The notes beneath the pieces are model-generated. The model was not told the origin of the DNA. It did no database searches and worked only from the letters and a program-made list of their open reading frames with translations. A program made the translations under genes and the position numbers. From the NCBI GenBank assembly GCA_037440125.1, contig JBBIUU010000004.1:1-62239 (forward strand): DNA of 62,239 nucleotides. Reading direction: 5' to 3'. This document shows, piece by piece, positions 9,447-17,760 of the stretch (position 1 is its first letter; each line of letters opens with the position of its first letter). Origin of the DNA: JAKAJA01 sp037440125. Lineage in GTDB: Bacteria; Acidobacteriota; UBA4820; DSQY01.

Positions 9447-11995
9447 CGGCCAAGAGCTTCCGGTTCTGGCAGACCCGCCTGGCGGCGGACGTCATCCCCA
9501 TCTTGGGCGGCGTGCTCGTCGCTGTCACCTACTTCATGGCGGTCATGCCTGGGGCGAGGCAGTACCTCGGGAAATACCTCCTGACGGCCCTCTTCCTCTT
9601 CCTGATCAGCCGCATCCCCAACGAGTGGTACTTCCGCACGAGGCTCCTGCCCCCCATCAAGCGCTACAAGAAGGGGAAGAAAGAGGGGCGGGCCTTCTCG
9701 CGGACGGAGCTCGCGGGGTTCTACGAGGAATTCGTGGCCCACGTTCCCCGGAGCCAGATCCTCGCGATCGCGGTATGGGCGGGGGCGGTGGTTCTCTTCG
9801 CCGTCATCCAGTACGTCTGGATCCAGGCCTCGTGGGAGAGCGTGGTGGCGGTCCTCTTCACGGGCCTGATCTCCTCCAGCCTCGCCGTCTCCTTCACCTA
9901 CTTCCTCACCAAGCGCATCACCTCGCCCCTCGTGGAGGAGGTGGCGGCCCAGCTCGACGCCCTCCCCGACGTCACCCGCTGGCGCGTCTCCTTTTTCATG
10001 AAGGCCGGCGTATCGGTCATGCTCATCACGGCCCTGGCCTTCACGGCCTACGGCGTGCTCGTGCACTCGAGGCTCACGCGCTCCCTCGACGAGTACGCCC
10101 TCCTGGCGGGCGCGGACAGCGCGAAAACCACGGCGCTCCAGCTCTCGCAGACCGACCCCATGCACTGGAAGGGGCTCCTCCAGGGCGAGGCGAACCCGAT
10201 GTTCAGCCTCGTCGTCCTGGACGCCACGGGCACGGCGATGGAGCTCTCGAGCGGACCCTTCGAGGCGGCGATCCTCCAGAACGTCATCAAGCCTGGCCAG
10301 AAGGTCCAATCGGGGTCGCGCGTGCTGGGCCTCCGAAACGAGATCGGGCTCTACCCGATCAACCAGGACCGGGTCCTCGCCCTGGTCTCCAACCCCCAGT
10401 CGGCCGGGAACCTGATGATGAAGATGATCGGCTCGGGGCTCCTCTTCCTGGTCCTGACCGTCGCGGTGATGGGCCTCTACGTCCTGTGGCTCAACAAGGA
10501 CACCGCGCGAACTCTGGCCCGGGCGGTGGAGTCCAACCAGCGGCTGGCCGTCGGCGACCTCACCAGGACGCCCGCCATCTGGTGCGACGACGAGATCGGC
10601 GTCATGCTCGACAACCTGCGCATCGCCTACCAGGGGCTCCAGCGGATGACGCGCGAGGTCGCGTCCGCCTCCACGTCGGTGGACGAGGAGGTGAACCGCA
10701 CGGGCGGCGTCACCGAGGCCATCCACCGCGAGGTCACGGGCCTCACGGGCTCCGCGGACCAGACCACCGACTCCCTGAAGACCATGGAAGAAGGGATGCT
10801 CCGCGTGGCTCAGGCCATGGAACAGGTGGCCACCGCCACCCAGGAGGTCTCCTCCACCATCCTCGAGCTCCAGGCCAGCGTCGAGGAGATCGCGCGCAAC
10901 TCGGACGTCCTCATCCAGTCGGTGGAGAAGACCGCGAGCTCCTCGAGCCAGATCTCCGCGAGCACCGAGGCGGTGAAGACCTCCACCGAACGCCTCTACC
11001 AGTCGGGCCAGGAGGCGGTCTCCTTCTTCGCCGAGCTCGACGCCTCGCTCGAGGAGACGCGGCGCAACGCCAAGGCGCTCTCCGACACGGCCTCCAAGGT
11101 CACCCAGGACGCCGAGGTGGGGTTCTCCGCGGTGGCGGCGGTGGAAGACGAGATCCTCCGCACGAGCCACGCCACGGAGGAGAGCCGCAACACGCTCAAT
11201 GAGCTCGTCGGCGCCATCGACCGCATCGGACGAGCCGTGGACCTCATCCAGGACGTCACCGAGCAGACGAACCTCCTGTCGCTCAACGCCTCCATCATCG
11301 CGGCCGGCGCGGGAGAGCACGGCAAGTCCTTCGCCGTGGTCGCCACGCAGATCCGCGAGCTCTCGTCGCGCACGGCGGGCAACGCCAAGGAGATCCGGGG
11401 CGTCATCCGTTCCCTCACCCTGAGCGGGCAGGAGATGGCCTCCTCGATGGACAACACCTTCCAGGTGGTCCACCGGAGCACGGAGCTCAGCCGCGCCGCC
11501 GGGGACGCCCTGCGCACCATCCTGGAGTCCGCGGCGGGGCAGGAGGAGATGAGCAAACGAATCGCCGCGGCCACGGAGGAGCTCGCCCACGGCGGGCAGT
11601 CCGCCAACCGGGCCATGCACGGCATCTTCGAGATGATGGAGGGGATCACGGGCGCCACGCGCGACCAGGCCGCGAGCACGCGCTACCTCAACGAGGAGAC
11701 CGAGCGCGTCCGAGACGTCGCCCTCCAGCTCCGCAACGCCACGGAGGAGCAGGCCAAGGGCACGCGCGTCATCAGCGAGGCCATCACCCAGATCATGGAG
11801 GACAGCCGCCAGGCGACGCAGGCGGTCCAGCTGCAGACCAAGGAGGCGAGCTCCATCCACGAGGCCATGCGTCAGGTCGCGGCCACGGCCCAGTCCATCG
11901 AGCGGGCCTTCTCGGACCTCTCCAGGGCCAGCGACCACCTGCGGACGAGCGCCTCGGCCCTCCGCCGCGAGATCCAGTCGTTCAAGACAGGCTGA
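9443..11995 (+). CDS. Methyl-accepting chemotaxis-like transducer
   Basis: An 850-residue membrane chemoreceptor. The ATG at 9443 overlaps the purF stop (ATGA) with GAAGGAG upstream. Hydrophobic segments occur near residues 17-35, 44-56, 108-130, 135-155, 188-208 and 317-340. The region 235-315 is probably a small extracytoplasmic sensor. The C-terminal 450 residues are a long coiled-coil signalling domain. Its hairpin tip near residue 607 reads TNLLSLNASIIAAGAGEHG, where most receptors have NAAIEAARAGE; NASIIAA variants are known in delta-proteobacterial transducers. No che genes lie nearby, so its partner array is unknown. The position inside a purine operon is odd and may only reflect transcriptional read-through. 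Confidence 0.93.
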   Translation: MTAKSFRFWQTRLAADVIPILGGVLVAVTYFMAVMPGARQYLGKYLLTALFLFLISRIPNEWYFRTRLLPPIKRYKKGKKEGRAFSRTELAGFYEEFVAHVPRSQILAIAVWAGAVVLFAVIQYVWIQASWESVVAVLFTGLISSSLAVSFTYFLTKRITSPLVEEVAAQLDALPDVTRWRVSFFMKAGVSVMLITALAFTAYGVLVHSRLTRSLDEYALLAGADSAKTTALQLSQTDPMHWKGLLQGEANPMFSLVVLDATGTAMELSSGPFEAAILQNVIKPGQKVQSGSRVLGLRNEIGLYPINQDRVLALVSNPQSAGNLMMKMIGSGLLFLVLTVAVMGLYVLWLNKDTARTLARAVESNQRLAVGDLTRTPAIWCDDEIGVMLDNLRIAYQGLQRMTREVASASTSVDEEVNRTGGVTEAIHREVTGLTGSADQTTDSLKTMEEGMLRVAQAMEQVATATQEVSSTILELQASVEEIARNSDVLIQSVEKTASSSSQISASTEAVKTSTERLYQSGQEAVSFFAELDASLEETRRNAKALSDTASKVTQDAEVGFSAVAAVEDEILRTSHATEESRNTLNELVGAIDRIGRAVDLIQDVTEQTNLLSLNASIIAAGAGEHGKSFAVVATQIRELSSRTAGNAKEIRGVIRSLTLSGQEMASSMDNTFQVVHRSTELSRAAGDALRTILESAAGQEEMSKRIAAATEELAHGGQSANRAMHGIFEMMEGITGATRDQAASTRYLNEETERVRDVALQLRNATEEQAKGTRVISEAITQIMEDSRQATQAVQLQTKEASSIHEAMRQVAATAQSIERAFSDLSRASDHLRTSASALRREIQSFKTG

Positions 11996-11998
11996 AGA

Positions 11999-12102
11999 GA
12001 ATTCGGAATTCGGAGTTCGGAAGTCGGAAAGGGAAGGGCGAACACAAATAAGCGTCGCTTCGGCCCTGCCTTCCGAATTCCGCATTCTGAATTCCGCTTT
12101 CG
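11999..12102. repeat. Heptad repeat pair GAATTCG / CGAATTC before purM
   Basis: After the chemoreceptor stop, 11999-12032 shows units of the form GRRTTCG (GAATTCG, GAGTTCG, GAAGTCG). The opposite arm at 12070-12102 has TTCCGAATTCCGCATTCTG-like units and ends 33 bp before purM. The family recurs at 31929, 36791, 44131/44262 and 57371. Confidence 0.82.
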
Positions 12103-12135
12103 GTACGAACTTAGTCAGGATGGAATGGCGGCAAA

Positions 12136-13182
12136 ATGAACGACAAGCAGAAGCTCACCTATAGAGACTCCGGCGTCGACATCGACGCCCAGGACACGGC
12201 CCTCGAGCGCATCAAGAAGATCGCCAAGTCCACCCGCATCCCGGGGGTCCTGAGCGACATCGGCCTCTTCGGCGGCCTCTTCGCCCCCGAGCCCGAAGAC
12301 CCGCAGGGCCTCGTCCTGGTGGCGTCGGCCGACGGCGTGGGCACCAAGCTCAAGGTGGCCCAGCTCGCGGACAAGTACGACACGGTGGGCCAGGACCTCG
12401 TGAACCACTGCGTCAACGACATCCTCGTCCAGGGCGCGAAGCCCCTCTTCTTCCTCGACTACTTCGCCGCGGGCAAGCTCGTGCCCGAGCGCCTGGCCTC
12501 GGTGGTGGAGGGCCTCGGCACCGCGTGCCGCGAGAACGGTTGCGCGCTCCTCGGGGGCGAGACCGCCGAGATGCCGGGCCTCTACGCCGGGGACGACTTC
12601 GACCTCGCGGGGTTCATCGTGGGCTCGGTGCGCCGCGACCAGCTCCTGCCCCGGGGCGTGGCCGCCGGCGACGTGCTCCTCGGCCTGCCCTCCACGGGGC
12701 TCCACACGAACGGCTACTCCCTCGCCCGCCGCCTCTTCCTCGAGCAGATGGGCCTGGGCGTGCACGATCGCGTGGAGGAGCTGGGAGCCACCGTGGGCGA
12801 GGCGCTCCTCGCCGTGCACCGCTCCTACCTTCGACCCCTGAAGGCCCTCCTCGACTCGCCCGAGGGCGTGGGGGTCACCGCCCTCGCGCACATCACCGGA
12901 GGAGGCATCCCCGACAACCTTCCCCGCGTTCTGCCCGAGGGCGTCCAGGCCTTCGTGGACCCGCGCGGATGGGAGGAGCCGCCCATCTTCAAGGTCATCC
13001 GCCGCGAGGGGCCCGTGCCCGAGGAGGACATGCGCCGAACCTTCAACCTCGGCGTGGGGATGATCCTCTGCGTCCGGCCCGACGCCGTCGACGGCGTCCT
13101 CGGCCACCTGAGGGCCTCCGGCGAGAAGCCCTTCAGCGTCGGCGCCCTCCGCAAAGGCCCCCGCGGCGTCGTGTACGCCTGA
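12136..13182 (+). CDS. purM: Phosphoribosylformylglycinamidine cyclo-ligase PurM (AIR synthetase)
   Basis: A 348-residue enzyme closing FGAM to AIR with ATP. The protein begins MNDKQKLTYRDSGVDIDAQ, as the family does. VASADGVGTKLKVA near residue 57, GGETAEMPG near residue 138 and STGLHTNGYSL are the conserved ATP and substrate segments. No strong Shine-Dalgarno sequence is seen (the upstream bases are GGCGGCAAA). It ends the purine cluster here; purD is 19 kb away and the later pathway genes are not in the window. Confidence 0.96.
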   Translation: MNDKQKLTYRDSGVDIDAQDTALERIKKIAKSTRIPGVLSDIGLFGGLFAPEPEDPQGLVLVASADGVGTKLKVAQLADKYDTVGQDLVNHCVNDILVQGAKPLFFLDYFAAGKLVPERLASVVEGLGTACRENGCALLGGETAEMPGLYAGDDFDLAGFIVGSVRRDQLLPRGVAAGDVLLGLPSTGLHTNGYSLARRLFLEQMGLGVHDRVEELGATVGEALLAVHRSYLRPLKALLDSPEGVGVTALAHITGGGIPDNLPRVLPEGVQAFVDPRGWEEPPIFKVIRREGPVPEEDMRRTFNLGVGMILCVRPDAVDGVLGHLRASGEKPFSVGALRKGPRGVVYA

Positions 13183-13189
13183 GGGAGAC

Positions 13190-13218
13190 CTCACCACAAA
13201 GGCACGAAGGTCACAAAG
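13190..13218. repeat. Left CACAAAG-type repeat flanking the low-GC ChaN-like gene
   Basis: Begins CTCACCAC and continues as AAAG/GAAG units separated by CAC or CACG, directly after purM. Its inverted relative lies at 14651-14681, so the pair encloses the ChaN-like gene. It belongs to the same broad family as the arrays at 41128-41408. Confidence 0.7.
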
Positions 13219-13294
13219 TCAGCTATTTGGTCTTTTCTCTGTCGGTCTTCAGAGATAGCAGGCCGATGGCTTGACCTCGCGGCTGCGACACCAC

Positions 13295-14506
13295 TCATTT
13301 CGTCGGAATGATTCCATAGTACTTGAACCGCCTGGGGATGTCGGCGTCGCGTCTCATATCCTCGATGAAGTCCTCAGGGGTTTTGAAATATGGTTTCGCT
13401 TGGGGGTTGGGGAACCCATCCAGCGCCGCCTGGAGGTTCTTGGACGTGACGAAGAGCGTGTCAGTGGTCACGCCTTTGTAGTCCTTGAATGGGCGTTGAT
13501 AAATATACCCGTCACAGAAATCTTCGAGGCAGAAGCCGTCGTGGCCAATGGCATAGTAAGTGCCTGGGTCCTTCAATTTGCCAAAAGGAGTCCCGGTGAC
13601 ATCGAACCCAACCCGCTTGTCGGGCAAGGACTCCATCACGGCATCGATTGTGCCTCCGACAGGAAGCGTCATGGAAGAGAAGGACTCTTGTGTCGACCAG
13701 GGGCAGTGGAGGTTGATATTAAAAGTTCGTATGCCTATCTTTCCATAGACGATGTTGCCCATCCGGTTTACCTTGAGCCCATTCAGCTTCTTCTTCTCGA
13801 AATCATATTTTGGTTGGTTGTATCGCGTGAAGGCATGATGGCCGCCTGAGTAGATCAGGGCTTTTCTCCCGCGGGCAACGAATTCCTTTAGAATCACACC
13901 TCCCATGTATTCGTCGCCGTCGCCGTTGTACCAGATCTTGTTGTGCTGCTCGTCCGTCAGTTGTTCATTCGGAACGGTCAGCAGCTTCCAATTGGGGCTA
14001 TAGTTCAAGCCGACGACTCTGAATCTCGGAGCGCTCTTGGGCAGCGAGCGGTTGAGCATCCAAGCCGCCCTGTAGAGGTCCTCGTATTCTTTGTAACCCC
14101 ATTCCACAAACTGATTAAATGCGATCTGTCGGGCCAAGGCTTCGTCATATCTCTTGGCGCTAATGAGTTTGTCGATTAGAGGTTGGTCGCTGTAGTTTGC
14201 GAACTCTATGCCCAAGTCGTAGACGCCCGCCTTGTAGAGCAGGGGGATGAGGGCCTGGACAAGCTCGGGGTCATGTTTGATCCGATGCCACTCGCCAAGA
14301 AAGACGATGTCGTGATCCTTGAACTTGCTGACGACGTACTCCTCCGGAGAAAGCCAGTGCGCCTTGAGGTAGGCCACCAACTCGGCCTCCTGATTCGGGG
14401 GATCTGCCGGTGGTGAACCCTGCGCTGCGGCAATATTTCCCTGAGCCAATAGCATGGCAATCAGAGAAGCGAGTACGGCGAGAGTTAGCTGCATCAACTT
14501 CCGCAT
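13295..14506 (-). CDS. Secreted ChaN/Tiki-like (EreA/TraB-fold) protein, low GC
   Basis: A 403-residue exported protein. The start at 14506 follows GGGAGGGG and opens a signal peptide (MRKLMQLTLAVLASL...AAAQG). FLGEWHRIKHD at residues 69-79, an acidic IEF at about 100-102 and YSGGHHAF at about 219-226 form the spaced Glu/His pattern of the ChaN/EreA/TraB-Tiki superfamily; characterised members bind haem, cleave erythromycin or act as metallopeptidases. Which applies here cannot be read from sequence. Its base composition is clearly AT-richer than all neighbours, and it is bracketed by inverted copies of one repeat family. Both facts suggest acquisition. No adjacent transporter or regulator gene clarifies its role. 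Confidence 0.72.
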   Translation of the reverse strand: MRKLMQLTLAVLASLIAMLLAQGNIAAAQGSPPADPPNQEAELVAYLKAHWLSPEEYVVSKFKDHDIVFLGEWHRIKHDPELVQALIPLLYKAGVYDLGIEFANYSDQPLIDKLISAKRYDEALARQIAFNQFVEWGYKEYEDLYRAAWMLNRSLPKSAPRFRVVGLNYSPNWKLLTVPNEQLTDEQHNKIWYNGDGDEYMGGVILKEFVARGRKALIYSGGHHAFTRYNQPKYDFEKKKLNGLKVNRMGNIVYGKIGIRTFNINLHCPWSTQESFSSMTLPVGGTIDAVMESLPDKRVGFDVTGTPFGKLKDPGTYYAIGHDGFCLEDFCDGYIYQRPFKDYKGVTTDTLFVTSKNLQAALDGFPNPQAKPYFKTPEDFIEDMRRDADIPRRFKYYGIIPTK

Positions 14507-14650
14507 GAGCCCCTCCCTCAATAGCCAAGACGGGAGAGGTTGGATCATGTCTAGTCTGGTTCGATTGGTAGTACGGCAGGCGTGTATCTTGACGTCAGGA
14601 AGTGCCAAACAAATTGGTATTCTGCTCCAGATTCCCTCCGACTGTCTTTC

Positions 14651-14681
14651 CTCCGTGGGCTCCGTGCTCTCCGTGGTGAGT
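14651..14681. repeat. Right CTCCGTG repeat, inverted relative of 13190-13218
   Basis: Reads CTCCGTGGG, CTCCGTGCT, CTCCGTGGTGAG. Its reverse complement starts CTCACCACGGAGAGCACGGAG, the same frame as the left copy at 13190 but with GGAG for AAAG. It nearly matches the inner arm at 41198-41228. It lies between the upstream end of the ChaN-like gene and the 3' end of the sigma-factor gene. Confidence 0.75.
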
Positions 14682-14697
14682 GGTCTTGATGTCGCCC

Positions 14698-15279
14698 CTA
14701 CGCCGCGCCGCTCTTGAGGTAGACCTCGATGCGGTTGCGCACCTTGGAGCGCGCGCGGTGGAGGCGCATCTTGACCACGTCCTTGCTCAGGCCGAGCGCC
14801 TGGGAGACCTCCTCCGTGTCGAGGCCCTCCAGGTCGCGCAGGACGAGGACCGAGCGGTAGGTGTCGGGCAGATCGAGGATGGCCTGCCTGATCTTCCGCT
14901 GGAGCTCCCCGTCGAGGGCGGCCTCGTCGGGCAGGCGGTTCCAGTCGGGACCGCCCTGGCTGAGCGCGTTGCGGTCGGGCAGGACGTCGTCGAGGGGAAT
15001 CTCCTCCTCGAGGAATTTGGACTTGCGCCGTTTCATCAGGCAGGCGTTCGTGGCGATGCGGTAGAGCCAGCCCGCGAAAGCCTCGCGGTTCTTGAGCTCG
15101 TGGACCGACTGGAAGGTCTTGAGGAGCGTGTCCTGGACCACCTCCTGGGCGTCCTCCCGGTCGCCGCACATGCGCATGCCGAAACCCAGCAGGCGCCTGC
15201 CGAAGCGGTCCATGAACTCGGTGAAGGCCTGGGGGTCCTTCGCCTGCAGCCGCTCGATGAGTTCCACGGGGACGTCCAC
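14698..15279 (-). CDS. ECF-type RNA polymerase sigma factor
   Basis: A 193-residue sigma-70 family protein. It starts at GTG 15279 with GGAGG seven bases upstream. Region 2 spans about residues 8-80 (FMDRFGRRLLGFG, DREDAQEVVQDTLLKTF, AFAGWLYRIATNAC). Region 4 spans about 130-185, with LPDTYRSVLVLRDLEGLDTEE and an HTH ending in SKDVVKMRLHRARSKVR. No anti-sigma gene adjoins it; the downstream neighbour is the low-GC gene. The promoter it reads is unknown. Confidence 0.93.
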   Translation of the reverse strand: MDVPVELIERLQAKDPQAFTEFMDRFGRRLLGFGMRMCGDREDAQEVVQDTLLKTFQSVHELKNREAFAGWLYRIATNACLMKRRKSKFLEEEIPLDDVLPDRNALSQGGPDWNRLPDEAALDGELQRKIRQAILDLPDTYRSVLVLRDLEGLDTEEVSQALGLSKDVVKMRLHRARSKVRNRIEVYLKSGAA

Positions 15280-15322
15280 AACCTACCTCCGGGTGCAGTA
15301 TACCAGCGAGGGGGACCTCACC

Positions 15323-15751
15323 CTACCGATTGAAGAACTCCATCCACTCGTCCACGTCCACCGCAGTGTCCGAAGGCTTCTCGCGCTCATGGCCACGCTG
15401 AGAGGGTTTCAGCCCGGCGAGAAACTCCTTGGGTGCGGCGGATTTCGCCCTGAGCGAGCGGCAGCGGAGGGCGAGGTCGCGGTCCGCGGTGACAACGATG
15501 TCTCCCGGCTTGGCGCGGGCGAGGATGACCTCGTCGGCGCTCCTTTTCCCCGAGTAAGCCACGCGGACGCCGCCCATCTGGAAGTCGGAGGAGACGGCGG
15601 GCCTCGGCGGCGGGCCGTCGAACACGATGGTGCAAGGCCTGGGCAGCTTGTAGCGCAGGAGGCGGTGGAGCAAGCGCTCGCGGTCGCCCTCGCTGCGGGG
15701 CGCGCTGCTCGCGACGCCGAGGATGTTGTTGCCGTCCAGAATCCAGGCCAC
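15323..15751 (-). CDS. YacP-like NYN-domain protein (putative RNase)
   Basis: A 142-residue PIN-like NYN protein. The GTG at 15751 is the start because it lies 10 bp after the stop of the preceding minus-strand gene and gives the conserved WILDGNNIL beginning. Acidic residues expected for metal binding are in DGNN, SADEVI and TADRDL. Some NYN/YacP (Rae1) proteins cleave mRNA on ribosomes; activity here is inferred. It probably shares a transcript with the upstream DUF4388/SPOR-like gene. Confidence 0.82.
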   Translation of the reverse strand: MAWILDGNNILGVASSAPRSEGDRERLLHRLLRYKLPRPCTIVFDGPPPRPAVSSDFQMGGVRVAYSGKRSADEVILARAKPGDIVVTADRDLALRCRSLRAKSAAPKEFLAGLKPSQRGHEREKPSDTAVDVDEWMEFFNR

Positions 15752-15761
15752 GGGAGACGCC

Positions 15762-17651
15762 TCAGGGGGTGCCGCGGCTGAGCTGGAGCACCTTCGCCTT
15801 GGGGATCACCTTGGGCTGGGCCGCCGTCTGGAAGAATGCAGGCAGGGCCTTCAGGGCGGCGTCTGCGGCCACCTTGTCGGGGTAGACGCCCCAGACCACG
15901 AGGTAGCACGAGCGGCCCTTCAGATCGAAAGGCAGGATGGCGTACTCGGAGCTCCCGCCGGCGGCGGCCACGCCCTTGGCCACGGTGTCGGCCTGGCAGG
16001 CCACCTCGATCTCCACCGTGAACCCCGCGGAAGACTTGGTCCAGTCGCCCAGGAACGCCTTCGCGGCCTCCGGATACCTGCCCGACGCGAGGAGCTGCTG
16101 GCCCTGGCCGGAGGGTGCGGCAGGCGTGGGCGCGGGCTGGGGCTTCGGTGCGGGCGACGGCGCAGTGGCCGGTGCGGCAGGCATCGGCTGGGCGGGCGCC
16201 GGCTTGGCAGGGATCGTTGCCGGAGGTTCGGACACCTGGACCGGAGCGGATGAGGGCGACGGCGCGGGAGAGGAGGGCGCCTGAGCGGAAGACCCCGTCG
16301 CGGGGCCCGGCGCGATCTCGGCGACGGGCGTCTCCGCGGGCGCGGGCTTCGGCGGACGCGGTTTCCCCGGTGCCGCCGTGGTGGAGGCGGGCTGGACGGG
16401 GATCATCTCGCTGGGCCGGAGGAAAAAGTACCAGACGGCCCCGGCGCCGACCCCCACGACGGCGAGGACGACCGCCGCGATCCCGAGGAGCTTGCCCCAC
16501 GGGCGGGCGGGCCGCATGCCGATGTCTTCGAAGAGGACCTGCTCGTCCTCGGGCGCCTTGGCGGCGGGCTCCTCGGGCGGCGGGAGCGCCTCGGCCCGGG
16601 GCTTCGGGCGCGCGGGCGGCAGGGGTTTTTGGGGCGTCGCCGAGTCGGGCTCCGGGAGGAACTGCACGGGCGGCGGCGGGGGCGGCTGGAGCTCGAAGGG
16701 GAGGCCCTGCTTGGCGGCCTGGGCGGGCGGGGTCTCCTCCGCGGGCGGCACGGGCTCGAAGGAGAGGGGCACGAAGGGTGTGGGCGGCAGCTCGTTCGGC
16801 GGAGGCTGAGGCGCACGCTCGATGGCGGCGGCCGGCGTGGGCGGCGGGGCTTGCACCTGGGCCGCGACCTGACTGGGTGCGATGTCGTCGAGGAAGGAGA
16901 GGTCGAGCGGCTCGGCGGGCCCCTTCGAGGCCGGGGGAGCGGGCGCGAAGCCCTGCACGAGGTGCAGGAGGCCCAGGTGAGTCAGCGCGAGCAGGAAGCG
17001 CGCGCCGTAGAAGGCGTCCACGCCGGCGCGCTCGCTGACCTCGCGGGCGTTGAGCTTGCCGTCGATCTGCTCCAGGAGGCGCAATTCCTCGGTCGTCGCG
17101 GGAAGGGCCCGCGCCACCTCGCGCTCGGCGGCCGAGATGACGAGGGGGGTCTCCATGCGGCCGAGCGTCGTGGCGACCCAGTTCCGGTCGTCGATGGAGA
17201 GGGCCGTATCCACGACGAACCGCGGCGTGAGGATGGGGAGGCGGGCGATGTTGTTCGGCAGGACGCCCGCCTTGAATACGGCGAGGCCCTCGTCCCAGCG
17301 GACCGCCGAGCGGGCGATCTTGCGCATCTGCTCCACGAGGGCGTCGAGGAGGTCCTCCGAGCCGAGGAACCCCATCTCGACGAGGGTCCGCCCGATGGTG
17401 CGGTTCTCCTTCTTCTCGGTGGCCAGATCGAGCTGTTCGGGCGTGAGCTTGCCGCGCTCGACGAGGATCTGCGTGAACTTGTCCTCGGGGGCGTTGGACG
17501 CCGCGAAGACGAACTCACCCTCCTGGACGTAGAGGAACTTGTTCGTTCCCCCCTGCTGGAGGACGAGGGTCCCCGTGCTCTTGTCGCGGTAAATCTCGCC
17601 GAGGATGGCGAGGAGTTCGCCCTTCCGGAAGGTGCGGCTGCCCTGGGCCAT
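15762..17651 (-). CDS. DUF4388 protein with transmembrane segment and SPOR-like C-terminus
   Basis: A 629-residue membrane protein. The start at 17651 has GGAGGG nine bases upstream. Residues 1-60 (TGTLVLQQGGTNKFLYVQEGEFVFAASNAP) resemble DUF4388/PATAN, linked in other bacteria to two-component and gliding or polarity signalling. Residues 65-235 are helical repeats, followed by a Pro-rich linker to about 385. A single transmembrane helix (LLGIAAVVLAVVGVGAG) lies near 387-407, then a second Pro/Ala-rich tether of about 110 residues. A C-terminal domain of about 100 residues (SCYLVVWGVYPDKVAADAAL) has the look of a SPOR fold that binds denuded peptidoglycan. The layout suggests a cytoplasmic signal module tethered to the cell wall; this is inference. 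A second DUF4388 protein lies at 48164. Confidence 0.75.
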   Translation of the reverse strand: MAQGSRTFRKGELLAILGEIYRDKSTGTLVLQQGGTNKFLYVQEGEFVFAASNAPEDKFTQILVERGKLTPEQLDLATEKKENRTIGRTLVEMGFLGSEDLLDALVEQMRKIARSAVRWDEGLAVFKAGVLPNNIARLPILTPRFVVDTALSIDDRNWVATTLGRMETPLVISAAEREVARALPATTEELRLLEQIDGKLNAREVSERAGVDAFYGARFLLALTHLGLLHLVQGFAPAPPASKGPAEPLDLSFLDDIAPSQVAAQVQAPPPTPAAAIERAPQPPPNELPPTPFVPLSFEPVPPAEETPPAQAAKQGLPFELQPPPPPPVQFLPEPDSATPQKPLPPARPKPRAEALPPPEEPAAKAPEDEQVLFEDIGMRPARPWGKLLGIAAVVLAVVGVGAGAVWYFFLRPSEMIPVQPASTTAAPGKPRPPKPAPAETPVAEIAPGPATGSSAQAPSSPAPSPSSAPVQVSEPPATIPAKPAPAQPMPAAPATAPSPAPKPQPAPTPAAPSGQGQQLLASGRYPEAAKAFLGDWTKSSAGFTVEIEVACQADTVAKGVAAAGGSSEYAILPFDLKGRSCYLVVWGVYPDKVAADAALKALPAFFQTAAQPKVIPKAKVLQLSRGTP

Positions 17652-17675
17652 CGCCTGAGCCCTCCTAACCTTTTA

Positions 17676-17705
17676 ATTATGGGGATTCTGCGGCAGGGCT
17701 GTCAA
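17676..17705 (-). promoter_or_regulatory. Promoter of the DUF4388/SPOR-like gene
   Basis: On the minus strand: a perfect TTGACA (17705-17700), 18 bp, then CATAAT (17681-17676), 25 bp before the start codon at 17651. The -10 differs from consensus at one base. This is one of the strongest sigma-70 matches in the window. Confidence 0.7.
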
Positions 17706-17745
17706 GAATTTCGAGGGAGGACGGGGCTTTCCGGGGTGCCCTCCG

Positions 17746-17754
17746 TGGTATGGT
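17746..17754 (+). promoter_or_regulatory. Extended -10 placing transcription start at the glycosyltransferase ATG
   Basis: TGGTATGGT ends seven bases before the ATG at 17761. If used, the transcript would begin at or next to the start codon and be leaderless. No Shine-Dalgarno sequence lies at the usual distance. The -35 region is poor. Confidence 0.4.
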
Positions 17755-17760
17755 AGGACC

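Noticed and set aside
13190..14681. Insertion sequence carrying the ChaN-like gene
   Set aside because: No transposase, no target-site duplication that I can see, and the flanks are degenerate heptad arrays rather than defined terminal inverted repeats. Kept only as a cassette-like finding.
14698..15279. Sigma factor regulating the adjacent ChaN-like gene
   Set aside because: Adjacency alone is weak: the ChaN-like gene appears acquired, and no shared promoter motif or anti-sigma gene was seen.
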